From the NCBI GenBank assembly GCA_947167635.1, contig CAMVIT010000021.1, forward strand, positions 1-44,581: DNA of 44,581 bases, read 5' to 3'. The notes under the pieces are model-generated. The model had not been told where the DNA came from. It saw only the letters and a program-made list of their open reading frames with translations, and searched no databases. The translations under genes were made by a program, and so were the position numbers. Source of the stretch: F23-D06 sp947167635 (lineage in GTDB: Bacteria > Bacteroidota > Bacteroidia > Bacteroidales > WCHB1-69). Shown piece after piece: positions 26,841 through 35,509 of the stretch (its first letter is position 1; each line of letters begins with the position of its first letter).

Positions 26841-27796
26841 TCCATCTTGTTCGTCAACATCTGGAATGCTCCGGGAACTATGGCGATCTGATAGTCGCCG
26901 GTTTCCAGAAGTTCGCCCTCCACCTCGCCGCGATACAACCCGGCGACCTTCAGTGTCAGCTGATTAGTCCGAAACGACTTGACAAAACCTTTCGATTTTT
27001 CAATATGTCTTCCGGAAAACATGTACGGCATAAGACTAAAGGCCTTTGCCTTGCTAATCTTGGGGATGACAACCACATGGAAACGTCCACTGTCGGGTTG
27101 CGCCTCGGGAGCCTGCCGTATGCCGCCGCCATTGTATTGGCATACACCGGCCACCATCAGGAAAGTTTCGCCCTGATATGCACTATCCGGGGAGACAATC
27201 TCCACAGGAGTGCTTTTGTAGCGGAAGATGGTGCGCAACAGGCTAAGGATATAGACCGAGATGCCCATGAAATGTGGCTTGTTATAAACCGTGTCGTAGA
27301 TCACCTCGGCATCGAATCCGAAACCTGCGATATTGACAAAATAGCGTGTGGCCACAGGCGCATTCTCGCGAAGAGTTTGCACTTTTCCAATATCATGGCG
27401 CATAAACCGGCCCCGGAGGAACATTTCGACACACTTGTCGATCTTCTTGGGATAATTATGGGTGCGGGCCCAGTCGTTGCCACGACCAAGCGGCATCACG
27501 GCCAGACAGAGGTCTCGCACGTCAACACCGGATTCCATAATGCCATTGACCACCTCGTTGACGGTGCCGTCGCCGCCGATGACCATCAAATGGCGACACC
27601 CCTCGGTACAGAGGCGTCTGGCGTTTTCGCGGCAGGTAGCTTCGGCATCAGCCTCGTGCAGGACAAACCGAACACCCGCCGCACCGAACCGGGAAGAGAG
27701 CATGTCCCATTGGTTCATGCTCTTTTCTTCGCAGGCGTGAGGATTAGCGACAATATGCCAAATGTGGTCAAGAACGGATAGAGTTTGAATAGACAT
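26837..27796 (-). CDS. Diacylglycerol/lipid kinase family protein
   Basis: This 319-residue protein has the DAG-kinase catalytic domain: HIWHIVANPHA near the start, the nucleotide-binding GGDGTVNEVVNG (residues 74-85), PLGRGNDWAR and the VAGVCQYNGGGIRQAPEA segment. The family (DgkB, YegS, LCB5-like) phosphorylates diacylglycerol or related lipids at the inner membrane, here probably for phospholipid recycling. It is convergent with the nitroreductase gene and shares four bases with it. The terminator of the downstream-lying Omp28-like gene stands just before its start, so it needs its own promoter, which I cannot place with confidence. Confidence 0.88.
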   Translation of the reverse strand: MSIQTLSVLDHIWHIVANPHACEEKSMNQWDMLSSRFGAAGVRFVLHEADAEATCRENARRLCTEGCRHLMVIGGDGTVNEVVNGIMESGVDVRDLCLAVMPLGRGNDWARTHNYPKKIDKCVEMFLRGRFMRHDIGKVQTLRENAPVATRYFVNIAGFGFDAEVIYDTVYNKPHFMGISVYILSLLRTIFRYKSTPVEIVSPDSAYQGETFLMVAGVCQYNGGGIRQAPEAQPDSGRFHVVVIPKISKAKAFSLMPYMFSGRHIEKSKGFVKSFRTNQLTLKVAGLYRGEVEGELLETGDYQIAIVPGAFQMLTNKMD

Positions 27797-27816
27797 AGAT
27801 GATAAAATAGAAAGAA

Positions 27817-27846
27817 AAAGACGTCAAGCGCTTGCCTGACGTCTTT
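27817..27846 (-). terminator. Terminator after the Omp28-like gene
   Basis: A 10-bp stem AAAGACGTCA/TGACGTCTTT (27817-27826 with 27837-27846) has a 10-base loop. On the minus strand it runs into a T-rich tract (TCTTTTTCTTTC). It lies about 20 bases after the Omp28-like stop codon and 20 before the lipid-kinase start. Confidence 0.85.
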
Positions 27847-27865
27847 CCGATACATTTTAAAAATG

Positions 27866-29566
27866 TTAGTTCTTGGCTATTCTACAGGAGCGAACCCCCT
27901 CGTCCGTTGTCACACGGAGAATATACATTCCGGAAGCGAGGCCACTGACTGCGATTTCATGGACATTGCCACTCTCAACAGCCACTCTTTGGCCTTGGAG
28001 ATTAAAGACTTCCACCATTTGGATATTGTCCATGCCGGAAATATGCACCATGTTGTTGGCAGGATTGGGATAAACGACCATTTCGTTGTCATTTTCAACA
28101 TCCGCAATTCCCACGGAGGTGAATTTGATCATGCTGTTGCTCTCACTGGTGAAACCACTTCCCGCGATGCTGAACAACATATTGTTATTGGCATCGTAAA
28201 CCCGGATATAACCACCGCTGATGCCATCGCCGTAGGAGTCGAGCACTTGCAGACGATAACAGCCTAATTCCGTTGGGTTAAAGGGGAATTCATTCACGGC
28301 GCTGTTGGTGAAATTGCTGCTCTGTTGCACAACGTTGCCATTGGGTCCATAAATCTTATAGGAAGTCTCACTGGCATAAGAGTCGGTTTTGATTTTGATG
28401 GTCATTGCACCGTCAGATGCTGCCAAATATTTCTTGACAGCCACTGTGAGCTGTGCTCCATCGTAGGCCTGACCGTTCACTGCGGTAATACGAGCCTTGA
28501 CCTGCTGATTCACATTCGTGTTCACATAAAGAACAGGCAAATTTATGTCCTCATTCTCAGAGGGAGCAATATTACCCGCCCAGTTGAAGGTCATGGGGGT
28601 GCCGTTTGCGACGGAATATTCCATCGTCAAAGAAGTAATGGCATCGGAACCCGCATTAAGCACATTGGCGCGCACCGTGGCTTCGTTGTTGCATTCATTC
28701 GCGGTGGTGTTGGACAAGCTGTAAAGACGCGGGTAAAGGGCGGGCAGGTTGACATTGGTGATCTCGGCCTCGCAGCCGGTGAGGATTTCCTGATGTCCTT
28801 GGGCCACAAACACAATGAAATGGAGGTCTTCGATGGGGGCAGGAATGGGATTGGGAGAGCCCATGGTTGACGGGATAGTGTAGGTATAGGTCTTCTCTAC
28901 GAAAGAGCCCTGGGTGGTGGTGGTGATTTCCTCACCCCACTGTCCGGTGATGAGGTGGCGCAACATGTGCATGTGACGGTATTGGTTGCCCACAACTTGA
29001 TCCGGATTCAAGCTCATACCGACTTGGCTTCCCAAGACATTGTCTTGAATGATGGCCACGTTGAGCATATTGGTGGGATTGGCTTCATCTGCGGTGTAAT
29101 AGAGCTGCACCGTCAGATTCAGTTCGCGAGTCGCCCAGTCCAATGTGCCGCGGGCGGCGATGTTGACAGGTGAGGACGTGCTGAGAATCTGGTTGGCGGC
29201 GGAAGCCCAGTCGCCTCTGCTCAATGCGGTCGCACTGCCGGAGAAGACATGGCGGTTGACTGTGCCGGAGGGGTATCCTGTAAGTCCGGTCTGGTTGGCC
29301 AAGGCGTTGCCAAACTGTGTGGTGTAGGTGTTGTTGGCAAAAGAGCCTGCGTGAACATTGATCAGACAGACATCTCCGGGATGCTGGGCCATGATTTGGT
29401 TGGCCACTTTGTGTCCATCGGGGCACCATGTACAGTTTATGCCCGTGTATTCCTCCAAGACAACTTTTTTGTTAGAGGGGGTGGTGGAAACGAATTGATC
29501 GGTCTGGGCAGGAAGCATAGTAACCGTAAGCAATCCAAGCAAAACAAAGGATAAGATTTTTTTCAT
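27866..29566 (-). CDS. Omp28-related exported protein with T9SS C-terminal sorting domain
   Basis: This 566-residue protein has a signal peptide (about 1-21, ending LPAQ) and a thioredoxin-like Omp28-type domain starting EEYTGINCTWCPDGH with CxxC at Cys45/Cys48. The middle contains GYPSGTVNRHVFSG and a beta-rich region (about 290-480). The C-terminus is a type A sorting domain: VYPNPANNMVHI (about residue 495), VEVFNLQGQRV, LASGMYILRV and a final basic CRIAKN. It should therefore cross the outer membrane through the T9SS encoded 12 kb away and be anchored or released. Its biochemical role is unknown. A promoter box and a terminator frame it as a single gene. Confidence 0.9.
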   Translation of the reverse strand: MKKILSFVLLGLLTVTMLPAQTDQFVSTTPSNKKVVLEEYTGINCTWCPDGHKVANQIMAQHPGDVCLINVHAGSFANNTYTTQFGNALANQTGLTGYPSGTVNRHVFSGSATALSRGDWASAANQILSTSSPVNIAARGTLDWATRELNLTVQLYYTADEANPTNMLNVAIIQDNVLGSQVGMSLNPDQVVGNQYRHMHMLRHLITGQWGEEITTTTQGSFVEKTYTYTIPSTMGSPNPIPAPIEDLHFIVFVAQGHQEILTGCEAEITNVNLPALYPRLYSLSNTTANECNNEATVRANVLNAGSDAITSLTMEYSVANGTPMTFNWAGNIAPSENEDINLPVLYVNTNVNQQVKARITAVNGQAYDGAQLTVAVKKYLAASDGAMTIKIKTDSYASETSYKIYGPNGNVVQQSSNFTNSAVNEFPFNPTELGCYRLQVLDSYGDGISGGYIRVYDANNNMLFSIAGSGFTSESNSMIKFTSVGIADVENDNEMVVYPNPANNMVHISGMDNIQMVEVFNLQGQRVAVESGNVHEIAVSGLASGMYILRVTTDEGVRSCRIAKN

Positions 29567-29619
29567 AGACTTTTTATTTTAGTAAAACCGTTTAATTATG
29601 TCCTGCAAAAATGCGAGCG

Positions 29620-29627
29620 CAAAGATA
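29620..29627 (-). promoter_or_regulatory. -7 promoter box for the Omp28-like gene
   Basis: The minus strand reads TATCTTTG, matching TAnnTTTG, 53 bases before the start codon of the Omp28-like gene. Confidence 0.7.
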
Positions 29628-29700
29628 CAAAAAAGAATGTTGTAAAAACATCATCTTTTTAAAAAAAAATTAAAAAAAAAAAAAAGGATGGGACAACGGG

Positions 29701-30393
29701 CTACGCTTCGTCTTCCTTCAGCGAAGCCAAAGCCTTTTCCGCAGCGGCTTGTTCCGCCCTTTTCACAGAGCTTCCCAGCCCTTGCGTCCACTCTTTTCCG
29801 TCAAGGGAAAGCACCACTCGGTAGTGCGGGTCCTTGCGAGAATCCGACGACTGGGTGGAGAAGGTCACCTTATGCCGGTTGTGTTGCGCCCAGATGAGAA
29901 CACGGCTCTTGTAGTCGTCGTCTTCCACAAAAATGGCGTTGATGTCGAGATGCGCCAAGAAGACATTGCGCAACACGATGTCGTATGTTTTTTTGAAACC
30001 CTGGTCGATGTAGATGGCGCCCACGACGGCCTCGAAAGCATTGCCGTTGGGCGTGTTGGAAGAGATATGGTTGTCCATACGCATCATCTCGGGCAATCCG
30101 AGTTTGCGTGCCAGGTTGTTGAGGCGGTTCCGGTTCACCAACTTGGAGCGCATGCGGGTAAGCACCCCTTCGTATTCAAGAGGGTATTTGTGATACAGGA
30201 AATCTGCGATGATGGCGCCTAAGATAGCGTCGCCGAGGTACTCGAGGCGCTCGTTGTTCAAGCGGCCTCCGACCACATCGGTGGAGGAGGCGGACTTGTG
30301 GGTGAGGGCGATGCGGAAGGGCTCAACATTGCGCACACGAAAGCCGAAAATATTCCGGAAGTAACGCTTGATTTCCCTGTCCGAGTGCTCCAT
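29701..30393 (-). CDS. rnc: Ribonuclease III
   Basis: This 230-residue enzyme cuts double-stranded RNA in rRNA and mRNA processing. The RNase III signature ERLEYLGDAILGA (about residues 48-60) contains the catalytic acidic residues. A second acidic site lies at AFEAVVGAIYIDQG. The C-terminal double-stranded RNA-binding domain (about 160-225) ends in the typical KRAEQAAAEKALASL. It starts 3 bases after fabF and is last in the acpP-fabF-rnc run, a common Bacteroidota arrangement. A long A/T homopolymer region (29661-29686) lies just after its stop. Confidence 0.95.
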   Translation of the reverse strand: MEHSDREIKRYFRNIFGFRVRNVEPFRIALTHKSASSTDVVGGRLNNERLEYLGDAILGAIIADFLYHKYPLEYEGVLTRMRSKLVNRNRLNNLARKLGLPEMMRMDNHISSNTPNGNAFEAVVGAIYIDQGFKKTYDIVLRNVFLAHLDINAIFVEDDDYKSRVLIWAQHNRHKVTFSTQSSDSRKDPHYRVVLSLDGKEWTQGLGSSVKRAEQAAAEKALASLKEDEA

Positions 30394-30396
30394 CTG

Positions 30397-31650
30397 TTAT
30401 TGGTGGTACTTTTTATACAACAATGTGACATTATGTCCGCCAAAGCCGAAGGAGTTGGAGATGGCAGCGTTGATCGCGCACTTGACGGGACCATGCGCGG
30501 CGAAATTCCAATCCTGGGGTATTTTGGGGTCAAGGTTGTCAAGGTTGATGGTGGGATGCACCACACCGTCGCGCATGGACATCAGGATGGCGATGCTCTC
30601 CACAGCCGGGCCGGCGCCGAGCAGATGGCCGGTCATGGACTTGGTGGAGTTGAGCACCATTTTGGAGACGTGTGAGCCAAACACCTCCTGCAGGGCAGCG
30701 CACTCGGCAATGTCGCCCAAAGGGGTGGAGGTGCCGTGCATGTTCACATGGTCGATCTCCTCCGGCTGGATGCCTGCATCCTGCAAAGAAAGCCGCATCG
30801 ACATCACGGCTCCTGCACCGTGCGGGTCCGGAGCAGTGGCATTATAGGCATCTGCGGACATGCCGACCCCGCAGAGTTCCCCGTAAATCCGGGCATTGCG
30901 TGCCAAGGCATGGTCGAGTGTCTCGAGGATCAAGATGCCCGCGCCCTCGCCGATGACGAAACCGTCGCGGTCCACGTCGAAAGGGCGCGAGGCATGTTGC
31001 GGGTCATCATTGCGGACGGAGAGGGCATGCATGGAGTTGAAGCCGCCCACGGCACCCTCCACCACAGCCGCTTCCGTGCCACCGGTGACAATCACGTCAA
31101 CTTTGCCTAATTGCAGCATGTGCAGCGCATCGCCGATAGCGTTGCCCGCCGACGCACAAGCCGACGTGGTCACGTAATTGGGACCCTTGAAGCCGAAACG
31201 CAACGAGATGTAGCCCGACACCATGTCGGCCAAGACTTTCAAAAGCAAATAAGGGCTGAAACGAGGGTTTCGTCCGTTCTCCACAAACACGTTTGCGGTC
31301 TCCATCATGGAGGTGAAACCGCCCACGCCTGTGCCAAGAATGACCCCGACCCTGTCCTTGTCCACGGCCTCCAGATCCAAACCTGAATCTTGCAAAGCCT
31401 CCATGGTGGCAACCATGGCGTATTGCGCACACGGGTCCATCCGCTGCGCCTCCTTTCGGGGCAAATAATCAAGAATATCAAAACCCTTCAGCTCGCAGGC
31501 GAACCGGGTCTTGAATTTTTCAGCATCAAAACGGGTGATAGGACCTGCACCGGAAACGCCTTTCAGCAAGGCATCCCAATATGATTCCACAGTCAAACCC
31601 ACCGGAGTGAGCGCGCCCAATCCGGTAATCACTACTCGTTTGAGGTCCAT
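30397..31650 (-). CDS. fabF: Beta-ketoacyl-ACP synthase II
   Basis: This 417-residue condensing enzyme elongates acyl-ACP with malonyl-ACP. It has the thiolase-fold KAS signature: the active-site Cys in TTSACASAGNAIGDA, the first His in NMHGTSTPLGD, the Lys and second His in NSTKSMTGHLLGA, and the C-terminal GFGGHN loop. Length and motifs fit FabF rather than FabB or FabH. It lies between acpP (58-base gap) and rnc (3-base gap) and is read with both from the acpP promoter. Confidence 0.96.
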   Translation of the reverse strand: MDLKRVVITGLGALTPVGLTVESYWDALLKGVSGAGPITRFDAEKFKTRFACELKGFDILDYLPRKEAQRMDPCAQYAMVATMEALQDSGLDLEAVDKDRVGVILGTGVGGFTSMMETANVFVENGRNPRFSPYLLLKVLADMVSGYISLRFGFKGPNYVTTSACASAGNAIGDALHMLQLGKVDVIVTGGTEAAVVEGAVGGFNSMHALSVRNDDPQHASRPFDVDRDGFVIGEGAGILILETLDHALARNARIYGELCGVGMSADAYNATAPDPHGAGAVMSMRLSLQDAGIQPEEIDHVNMHGTSTPLGDIAECAALQEVFGSHVSKMVLNSTKSMTGHLLGAGPAVESIAILMSMRDGVVHPTINLDNLDPKIPQDWNFAAHGPVKCAINAAISNSFGFGGHNVTLLYKKYHQ

Positions 31651-31708
31651 GTATCTGGCAAAGAGTATATATTAACATTATAGAAAGGGCGACAAACGCC
31701 CATTTCTA

Positions 31709-31951
31709 TTATGCTTCTTTCAGTTTGTTTTCAATATAAGAGACGGCGTCGCCCACGGTCTGGATTTTCTCGGCATCCTCATCAGGGATCTTGACTCCAA
31801 AAACGTTTTCAAATTCCATGATCAGCTCGACAGTGTCCAAAGAGTCGGCTCCGAGGTCGTTGGCAAAGCTCTTTTCAGGCGTTACTTCAGCGGCATCATA
31901 ACTGAGTTTTTCCGCAATGATTGACTGTACTTTTTCTAAAATTTCTGACAT
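31709..31951 (-). CDS. acpP: Acyl carrier protein
   Basis: This 80-residue acidic helical protein carries growing acyl chains on a 4'-phosphopantetheine arm attached to Ser37 in GADSLDTVEL. The helix II recognition segment DTVELIMEFENVFGV and helix III EDAEKIQTVGDAVSYI are typical. It is first in the acpP-fabF-rnc unit and follows a clear -7 promoter box. Confidence 0.97.
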   Translation of the reverse strand: MSEILEKVQSIIAEKLSYDAAEVTPEKSFANDLGADSLDTVELIMEFENVFGVKIPDEDAEKIQTVGDAVSYIENKLKEA

Positions 31952-31975
31952 AGTAATTCATTTTAAAATTGGCGG

Positions 31976-31983
31976 CAAAAATA
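31976..31983 (-). promoter_or_regulatory. -7 promoter box for acpP-fabF-rnc
   Basis: The minus strand reads TATTTTTG, matching TAnnTTTG, 24 bases before the acpP start codon. The space from here to the tRNA promoter (31984-32223) is AT-rich. The only notable element is a short CCCG/CGGG inverted repeat near 32108-32120. Confidence 0.72.
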
Positions 31984-32223
31984 CAATTTTTTTTTCAACG
32001 ACAGGATTCTGAGAAAAAATAACCGATTTTATGGATCCGCACTCCACATAGGGAATTCTCATTTTTGTCATTCAAAACTCATTTTCTGCCGAAAAAGGGC
32101 TAATCCACCCCCGAAAAACGGGTATGACGGCCTCTGAAACAGCGTGCCAACTTTTATAAATCAAAATATATCATACTGTTTATCAAGATTTTATAATGAA
32201 AATTAAAAAAAATTCCCGAAATG

Positions 32224-32254
32224 TTTGTTTATTATCGAAAAAAAAGTATTTTTG
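32224..32254 (+). promoter_or_regulatory. tRNA cluster promoter (full -33/-7)
   Basis: A TTTG -33 element lies at 32224-32227, exactly 19 bases before the -7 box TATTTTTG at 32247-32254. This is the best complete match to the Bacteroidota consensus in the window. It lies about 38 bases before tRNA-Thr. Confidence 0.88.
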
Positions 32255-32292
32255 CGGCCTCAAAACAAGAGCGAGTTCTTTGACTTTGCAGT

Positions 32293-32365
32293 GCCGATAT
32301 AGCTCAGTTGGTAGAGCAGCTGATTTGTAATCAGCCGGTCGTGGGTTCAAGTCCCTCTATCGGCT
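32293..32365 (+). tRNA. tRNA-Thr (anticodon TGT)
   Basis: This 73-base cloverleaf pairs GCCGATA with TATCGGC. The anticodon stem GCTGA/TCAGC holds loop TTTGTAA, giving anticodon TGT. The T-arm GTTCAAGTC is normal. The 3' CCA is not encoded. Confidence 0.96.
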
Positions 32366-32389
32366 CTTCGGCACCAAGAGAAACTAATT

Positions 32390-32471
32390 GGGAGAGTTCC
32401 AGAGCGGTCAAATGGGACAGACTGTAAATCTGCTGGCTAAGCCTTCGGAGGTTCGAATCCTTCCTCTCCCA
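32390..32471 (+). tRNA. tRNA-Tyr (anticodon GTA)
   Basis: This 82-base class II tRNA has a long variable arm. The acceptor stem pairs GGGAGAG with CTCTCCC and the discriminator is A. The anticodon loop CTGTAAA gives anticodon GTA. It lies 24 bases after tRNA-Thr. Confidence 0.96.
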
Positions 32472-32485
32472 CTTCATTGTCCGCT

Positions 32486-32558
32486 GCGGAAGTAGCTCAT
32501 TTGGTAGAGCGACAGCCTTCCAAGCTGTAGGTGGCGGGTTCGAGCCCCGTTTTCCGCT
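32486..32558 (+). tRNA. tRNA-Gly (anticodon TCC)
   Basis: This 73-base cloverleaf pairs GCGGAAG with TTTCCGC (one G-U pair). The anticodon stem ACAGC/GCTGT holds loop CTTCCAA, giving anticodon TCC. It lies 14 bases after tRNA-Tyr and is last in the cluster. Confidence 0.96.
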
Positions 32559-32604
32559 CACATTTTTCATATCATTATATTTAATTACATTTTGTTTTGC
32601 TCCG

Positions 32605-32633
32605 AGATGCGCCTTATGACGCATCTTTTTTTT
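32605..32633 (+). terminator. Terminator of the tRNA cluster
   Basis: A 7-bp stem AGATGCG/CGCATCT (32605-32611 with 32620-32626) has an 8-base loop and a run of eight T ending at 32633. The murD -7 box begins two bases later. Confidence 0.88.
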
Positions 32634-32634
32634 G

Positions 32635-32642
32635 TATCTTTG
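32635..32642 (+). promoter_or_regulatory. -7 promoter box for the murD unit
   Basis: TATCTTTG matches TAnnTTTG. It abuts the T run of the tRNA terminator and lies 20 bases before murD ATG 32663, so the -33 region must lie within the terminator hairpin. Confidence 0.75.
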
Positions 32643-32662
32643 CCGCCTCAAAAAAAACGACC

Positions 32663-34060
32663 ATGCATCCTGTCGAATATATACTCAATGCCGTCAGAGA
32701 CCGCAAAATCATCATCCTCGGCTTCGGCAAAGAAGGCGTCTCCACCTACCGCTTCCTACGCAAACATTTTCCGGACATGTCCATCGCCGTGGCCGACGCC
32801 AACCCCAACCTCAAGACCGACGAGTTCGACGACCCCAAGCTCTCCTTCACCAAAGGTCCTGGCTACAACCAGGGGCTCAACGACTACGACCTGATTTTCA
32901 AGACACCGGGCATCAGCTTCAACCTCCTCAACTATTTCGTGGAACCCGGGCGCATCACCTCCCAGACCAATCTCTTCCTTGAAGCCTGCCACAGGCAGGT
33001 CATCGGCGTCACCGGCACCAAGGGCAAAAGCACCACCGCCTCGCTCATCTGTCATCTGCTCAAGTCGGCGGGCAGGAAAGCCATCCTTGCCGGCAACATC
33101 GGCGTGCCCTTCTTCGACATCCTTGAGCAGTTGGACGACCAGACCATGGTGGTGGCCGAGCTGTCGGCCCATCAGCTGGAGTTCATCCACCGTTCACCGG
33201 ATTATGCCGTGTTGCTCAACATCTACCAAGAGCACCTTGACCATTTCAACTCCTTCAACAACTACCAGATCGCCAAACTGAACATCACCCGTTACCAAGA
33301 CGAGCGGCAATTTCTGGTCTATAACGGCGACGACGAGCACATTCCGGGGCTCATCAAGAGTTACAATCTCAACCGCGACCGCTGCATTTTCGGTTGCGAG
33401 CCGCAAGACGGCCCCTATGCCTGCTGCCGCGACGGCATTGTCCATTTCGCCATTTCAGGCCATTTGGAAGACGAGTACGACTTGTCGCACTACCACAACC
33501 TTCCGGGCACGCACAACTATTACAACATCATGGCCGCCATCGCCGTCTGTCGCAAGTTAGGCGTCACGCACGACCAGATCATGCATGGCCTCAACACCTT
33601 CCATGGGCTGCCCAACCGCATTGAGTATATCGGGCAGTACGAGGGCATTGCCTTTTACAACGACAGCATCTCCACCATTCCGGAGGCCACTGTCGCGGCC
33701 GTCAGAGCCCTGCGGCGCGTGGAGACCCTCATCCTCGGCGGCTACGACCGCGGCATCGAATACGGGCTGCTGCTCCGGTTTTTCAAAGAGGAGCCCCTGC
33801 CCAACATCGCCTTCACCGGCCCCGCCGGCAAACGTATCCTCGAAGAGTGGCAAGCCAGCGGCACCCCCCTGCCCGAAAACTACATCCTCGAGGATGATTT
33901 CCGCAAAATCATTGACTTCGCCTTCGAGAAAACCTCACAGAACAAAATCGTCCTCCTCTCCCCTGCCGCCGCCTCCTACGACCAATTCAAGAATTTCGAG
34001 GAACGAGGCCGCGTTTTCACACTTCTTGTTCAACAGCACGCCAAACAAACCGAAAATTAA
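32663..34060 (+). CDS. murD: UDP-N-acetylmuramoyl-L-alanine--D-glutamate ligase
   Basis: This 465-residue ATP-dependent Mur ligase adds D-Glu to UDP-MurNAc-L-Ala in cytoplasmic peptidoglycan synthesis. The ATP-binding GVTGTKGKSTTASL lies near residues 113-126. The central domain has LSAHQLEFI and NIYQEHLDHFNSF, and the C-terminal domain has GYDRGIEYG and LLSPAAASYDQFKNFEERG, the Mur ligase tail. ATG 32663 (MHPVEYILN) is chosen because an upstream in-frame start at 32597 would lie before the promoter. It stands apart from any mra/dcw cluster and heads a five-gene unit. MurD is more likely than MurC from the central motifs. Confidence 0.88.
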   Translation: MHPVEYILNAVRDRKIIILGFGKEGVSTYRFLRKHFPDMSIAVADANPNLKTDEFDDPKLSFTKGPGYNQGLNDYDLIFKTPGISFNLLNYFVEPGRITSQTNLFLEACHRQVIGVTGTKGKSTTASLICHLLKSAGRKAILAGNIGVPFFDILEQLDDQTMVVAELSAHQLEFIHRSPDYAVLLNIYQEHLDHFNSFNNYQIAKLNITRYQDERQFLVYNGDDEHIPGLIKSYNLNRDRCIFGCEPQDGPYACCRDGIVHFAISGHLEDEYDLSHYHNLPGTHNYYNIMAAIAVCRKLGVTHDQIMHGLNTFHGLPNRIEYIGQYEGIAFYNDSISTIPEATVAAVRALRRVETLILGGYDRGIEYGLLLRFFKEEPLPNIAFTGPAGKRILEEWQASGTPLPENYILEDDFRKIIDFAFEKTSQNKIVLLSPAAASYDQFKNFEERGRVFTLLVQQHAKQTEN

Positions 34061-34073
34061 TTCCAAAACCATT

Positions 34074-34613
34074 ATGAAACCTATTATCATCATCACATCC
34101 TTGCTTTTCGTGTTCACACTCGCAGGCTGCCAGCAGAAGAGCCAAAACAGCGAGGCGAACACCGGGACAACGGACACCGAGCAGTCCAGCACCGGAAACC
34201 CCTACATCTCCGACACGCAGGCGCAAGACTCGCCCGTCTTGGAGGAAGACCTTTCCGGGAAAGTCATCATGCTCTCCGCCTCGGAATTTGTGGAGCGCAT
34301 TACCGACATCAACGACGAGAAGGGCTTCAGCTACAAGGGATACACACCATGCATCGTCGATTTCTACGCCGACTGGTGCGGGCCCTGCCGCCAGCTTCAT
34401 CCCCTGATGGAGCGCATGGCCGAAAAGTACAAAGGCAAGCTCATCATCTACAAGATCAACGTCGATCGCGCACACGACATCTGCGAACGCTTCGGCGTCC
34501 AAAGCATCCCGACGCTGGTATTCTTCAAGCGCACAGAGGCACCCGCCAAGATTGTCGGTGCCCCTTCCGAAAGCGAGCTTGAGACCGCCATCACCGATTT
34601 CCTCAACAAATAA
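34074..34613 (+). CDS. Thioredoxin-fold lipoprotein
   Basis: This 179-residue protein has a lipoprotein signal peptide with lipobox LAGC (Cys19), then a low-complexity Ser/Thr/Gln linker (about 20-60). A thioredoxin domain follows with active site WCGPC, VDFYADWCGPC context and the cis-Pro motif QSIPTLVFF. It should act as a membrane-anchored periplasmic disulfide reductase or oxidase. ATG 34074 (MKPIIIIT) gives the signal peptide directly; the reading frame is open further upstream, but only over murD. It starts 13 bases after murD. The redox partner (a DsbD/CcdA type) is not in the window. Confidence 0.88.
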   Translation: MKPIIIITSLLFVFTLAGCQQKSQNSEANTGTTDTEQSSTGNPYISDTQAQDSPVLEEDLSGKVIMLSASEFVERITDINDEKGFSYKGYTPCIVDFYADWCGPCRQLHPLMERMAEKYKGKLIIYKINVDRAHDICERFGVQSIPTLVFFKRTEAPAKIVGAPSESELETAITDFLNK

Positions 34614-34616
34614 TCA

Positions 34617-35468
34617 TTGAAAAAGACGATTCTCCTCATAGGACTCTTCTGCTGCGCGTGGCTTATCCGGGCGCAGGCGCCCTGCAACGCGCCGGACTCG
34701 CTGTTTGCCAAGTGGGAACGCCGTCTTGACCAGCTCAACAGCGAAGACCCGGAAATCATCTCGTTGCACTACCTCTTCCTGCAAGACATCCGAAGGGAGA
34801 TGAACCGTTTCCAAACGACCACCCTCCCCTCTTACATGAAGTGCCAACAAATCGACTTCTACCGCGTCAAGGCGCAATTCGCGAAAGTGGCCGGCAAAGC
34901 CGACAAGAAGGAGCATTTGCTGAGCACACAAAAAGGGCTTGTCGATCGCATTTTCTACAACCGGGCATGCGAAGAGCTGAACTATCGCGACACCTCCAAC
35001 GCCCTCTACAATCTTGACCGTGCACTCGAGTTTAACAAGCACCAGCCCGACGCCCTGCTGCTCAAGGCCAAGTTGGAACTCAGCCGCAAAGAGTACCGCG
35101 AGGCCGTCAATCTCATCCATCTTCTCTATACGCAGTGCGAGCTCAATGAAGAGCAGGAGCGCAGTGTGTCCGACTTCACGATGTTGCTGTACGACAGGCT
35201 ATACAACACCGGCAGCGAGCTTATCCAAAAGGGCTACGCCGCCGATGCCCTCGAGCTGTTTCTCGCACTGGAGCAATTCTGCAGCAACATGCCCTCCGGC
35301 TACTGCAACGACGACTACTACCACGGCATCCTGCTCTCCCGCGAGGGGGTCTATGAATCGTATCTCGCCATCGCGCGCGAGGCCGAGCGCCGCCACAACA
35401 TGGAAATGGCCCGGAAATTCTACCAATATGCGGAAGAATACAGAAACGCAGGAAAAGAAAACAAATAA
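34617..35468 (+). CDS. Exported helical (TPR-like) protein of unknown function
   Basis: This 283-residue protein uses a TTG start: MKKTILLIGLFCCAWLIRAQ is a clear signal peptide and no ATG or GTG stands nearby. The mature part is almost wholly helical. Segments such as ALYNLDRALEFNKHQPDALLLKAKLEL (broken here) and ALELFLALEQFC and MARKFYQYAEEYRNA resemble TPR units, about four in number. Six or so cysteines in the exported part could form disulfides, which fits the thioredoxin-fold lipoprotein 3 bases upstream. I do not recognise a named family. It may be a scaffold in the periplasm. Confidence 0.7.
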   Translation: MKKTILLIGLFCCAWLIRAQAPCNAPDSLFAKWERRLDQLNSEDPEIISLHYLFLQDIRREMNRFQTTTLPSYMKCQQIDFYRVKAQFAKVAGKADKKEHLLSTQKGLVDRIFYNRACEELNYRDTSNALYNLDRALEFNKHQPDALLLKAKLELSRKEYREAVNLIHLLYTQCELNEEQERSVSDFTMLLYDRLYNTGSELIQKGYAADALELFLALEQFCSNMPSGYCNDDYYHGILLSREGVYESYLAIAREAERRHNMEMARKFYQYAEEYRNAGKENK

Positions 35469-35509
35469 CCCCCGCCAACCCCCAACATCCAACATCCAAA
35501 CACCCGTTT

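Noticed and set aside
32331..32651. A 106-codon open frame on the minus strand across the tRNA cluster
   Set aside because: It is the antisense of three good tRNA genes; translations of this kind are common spurious calls.
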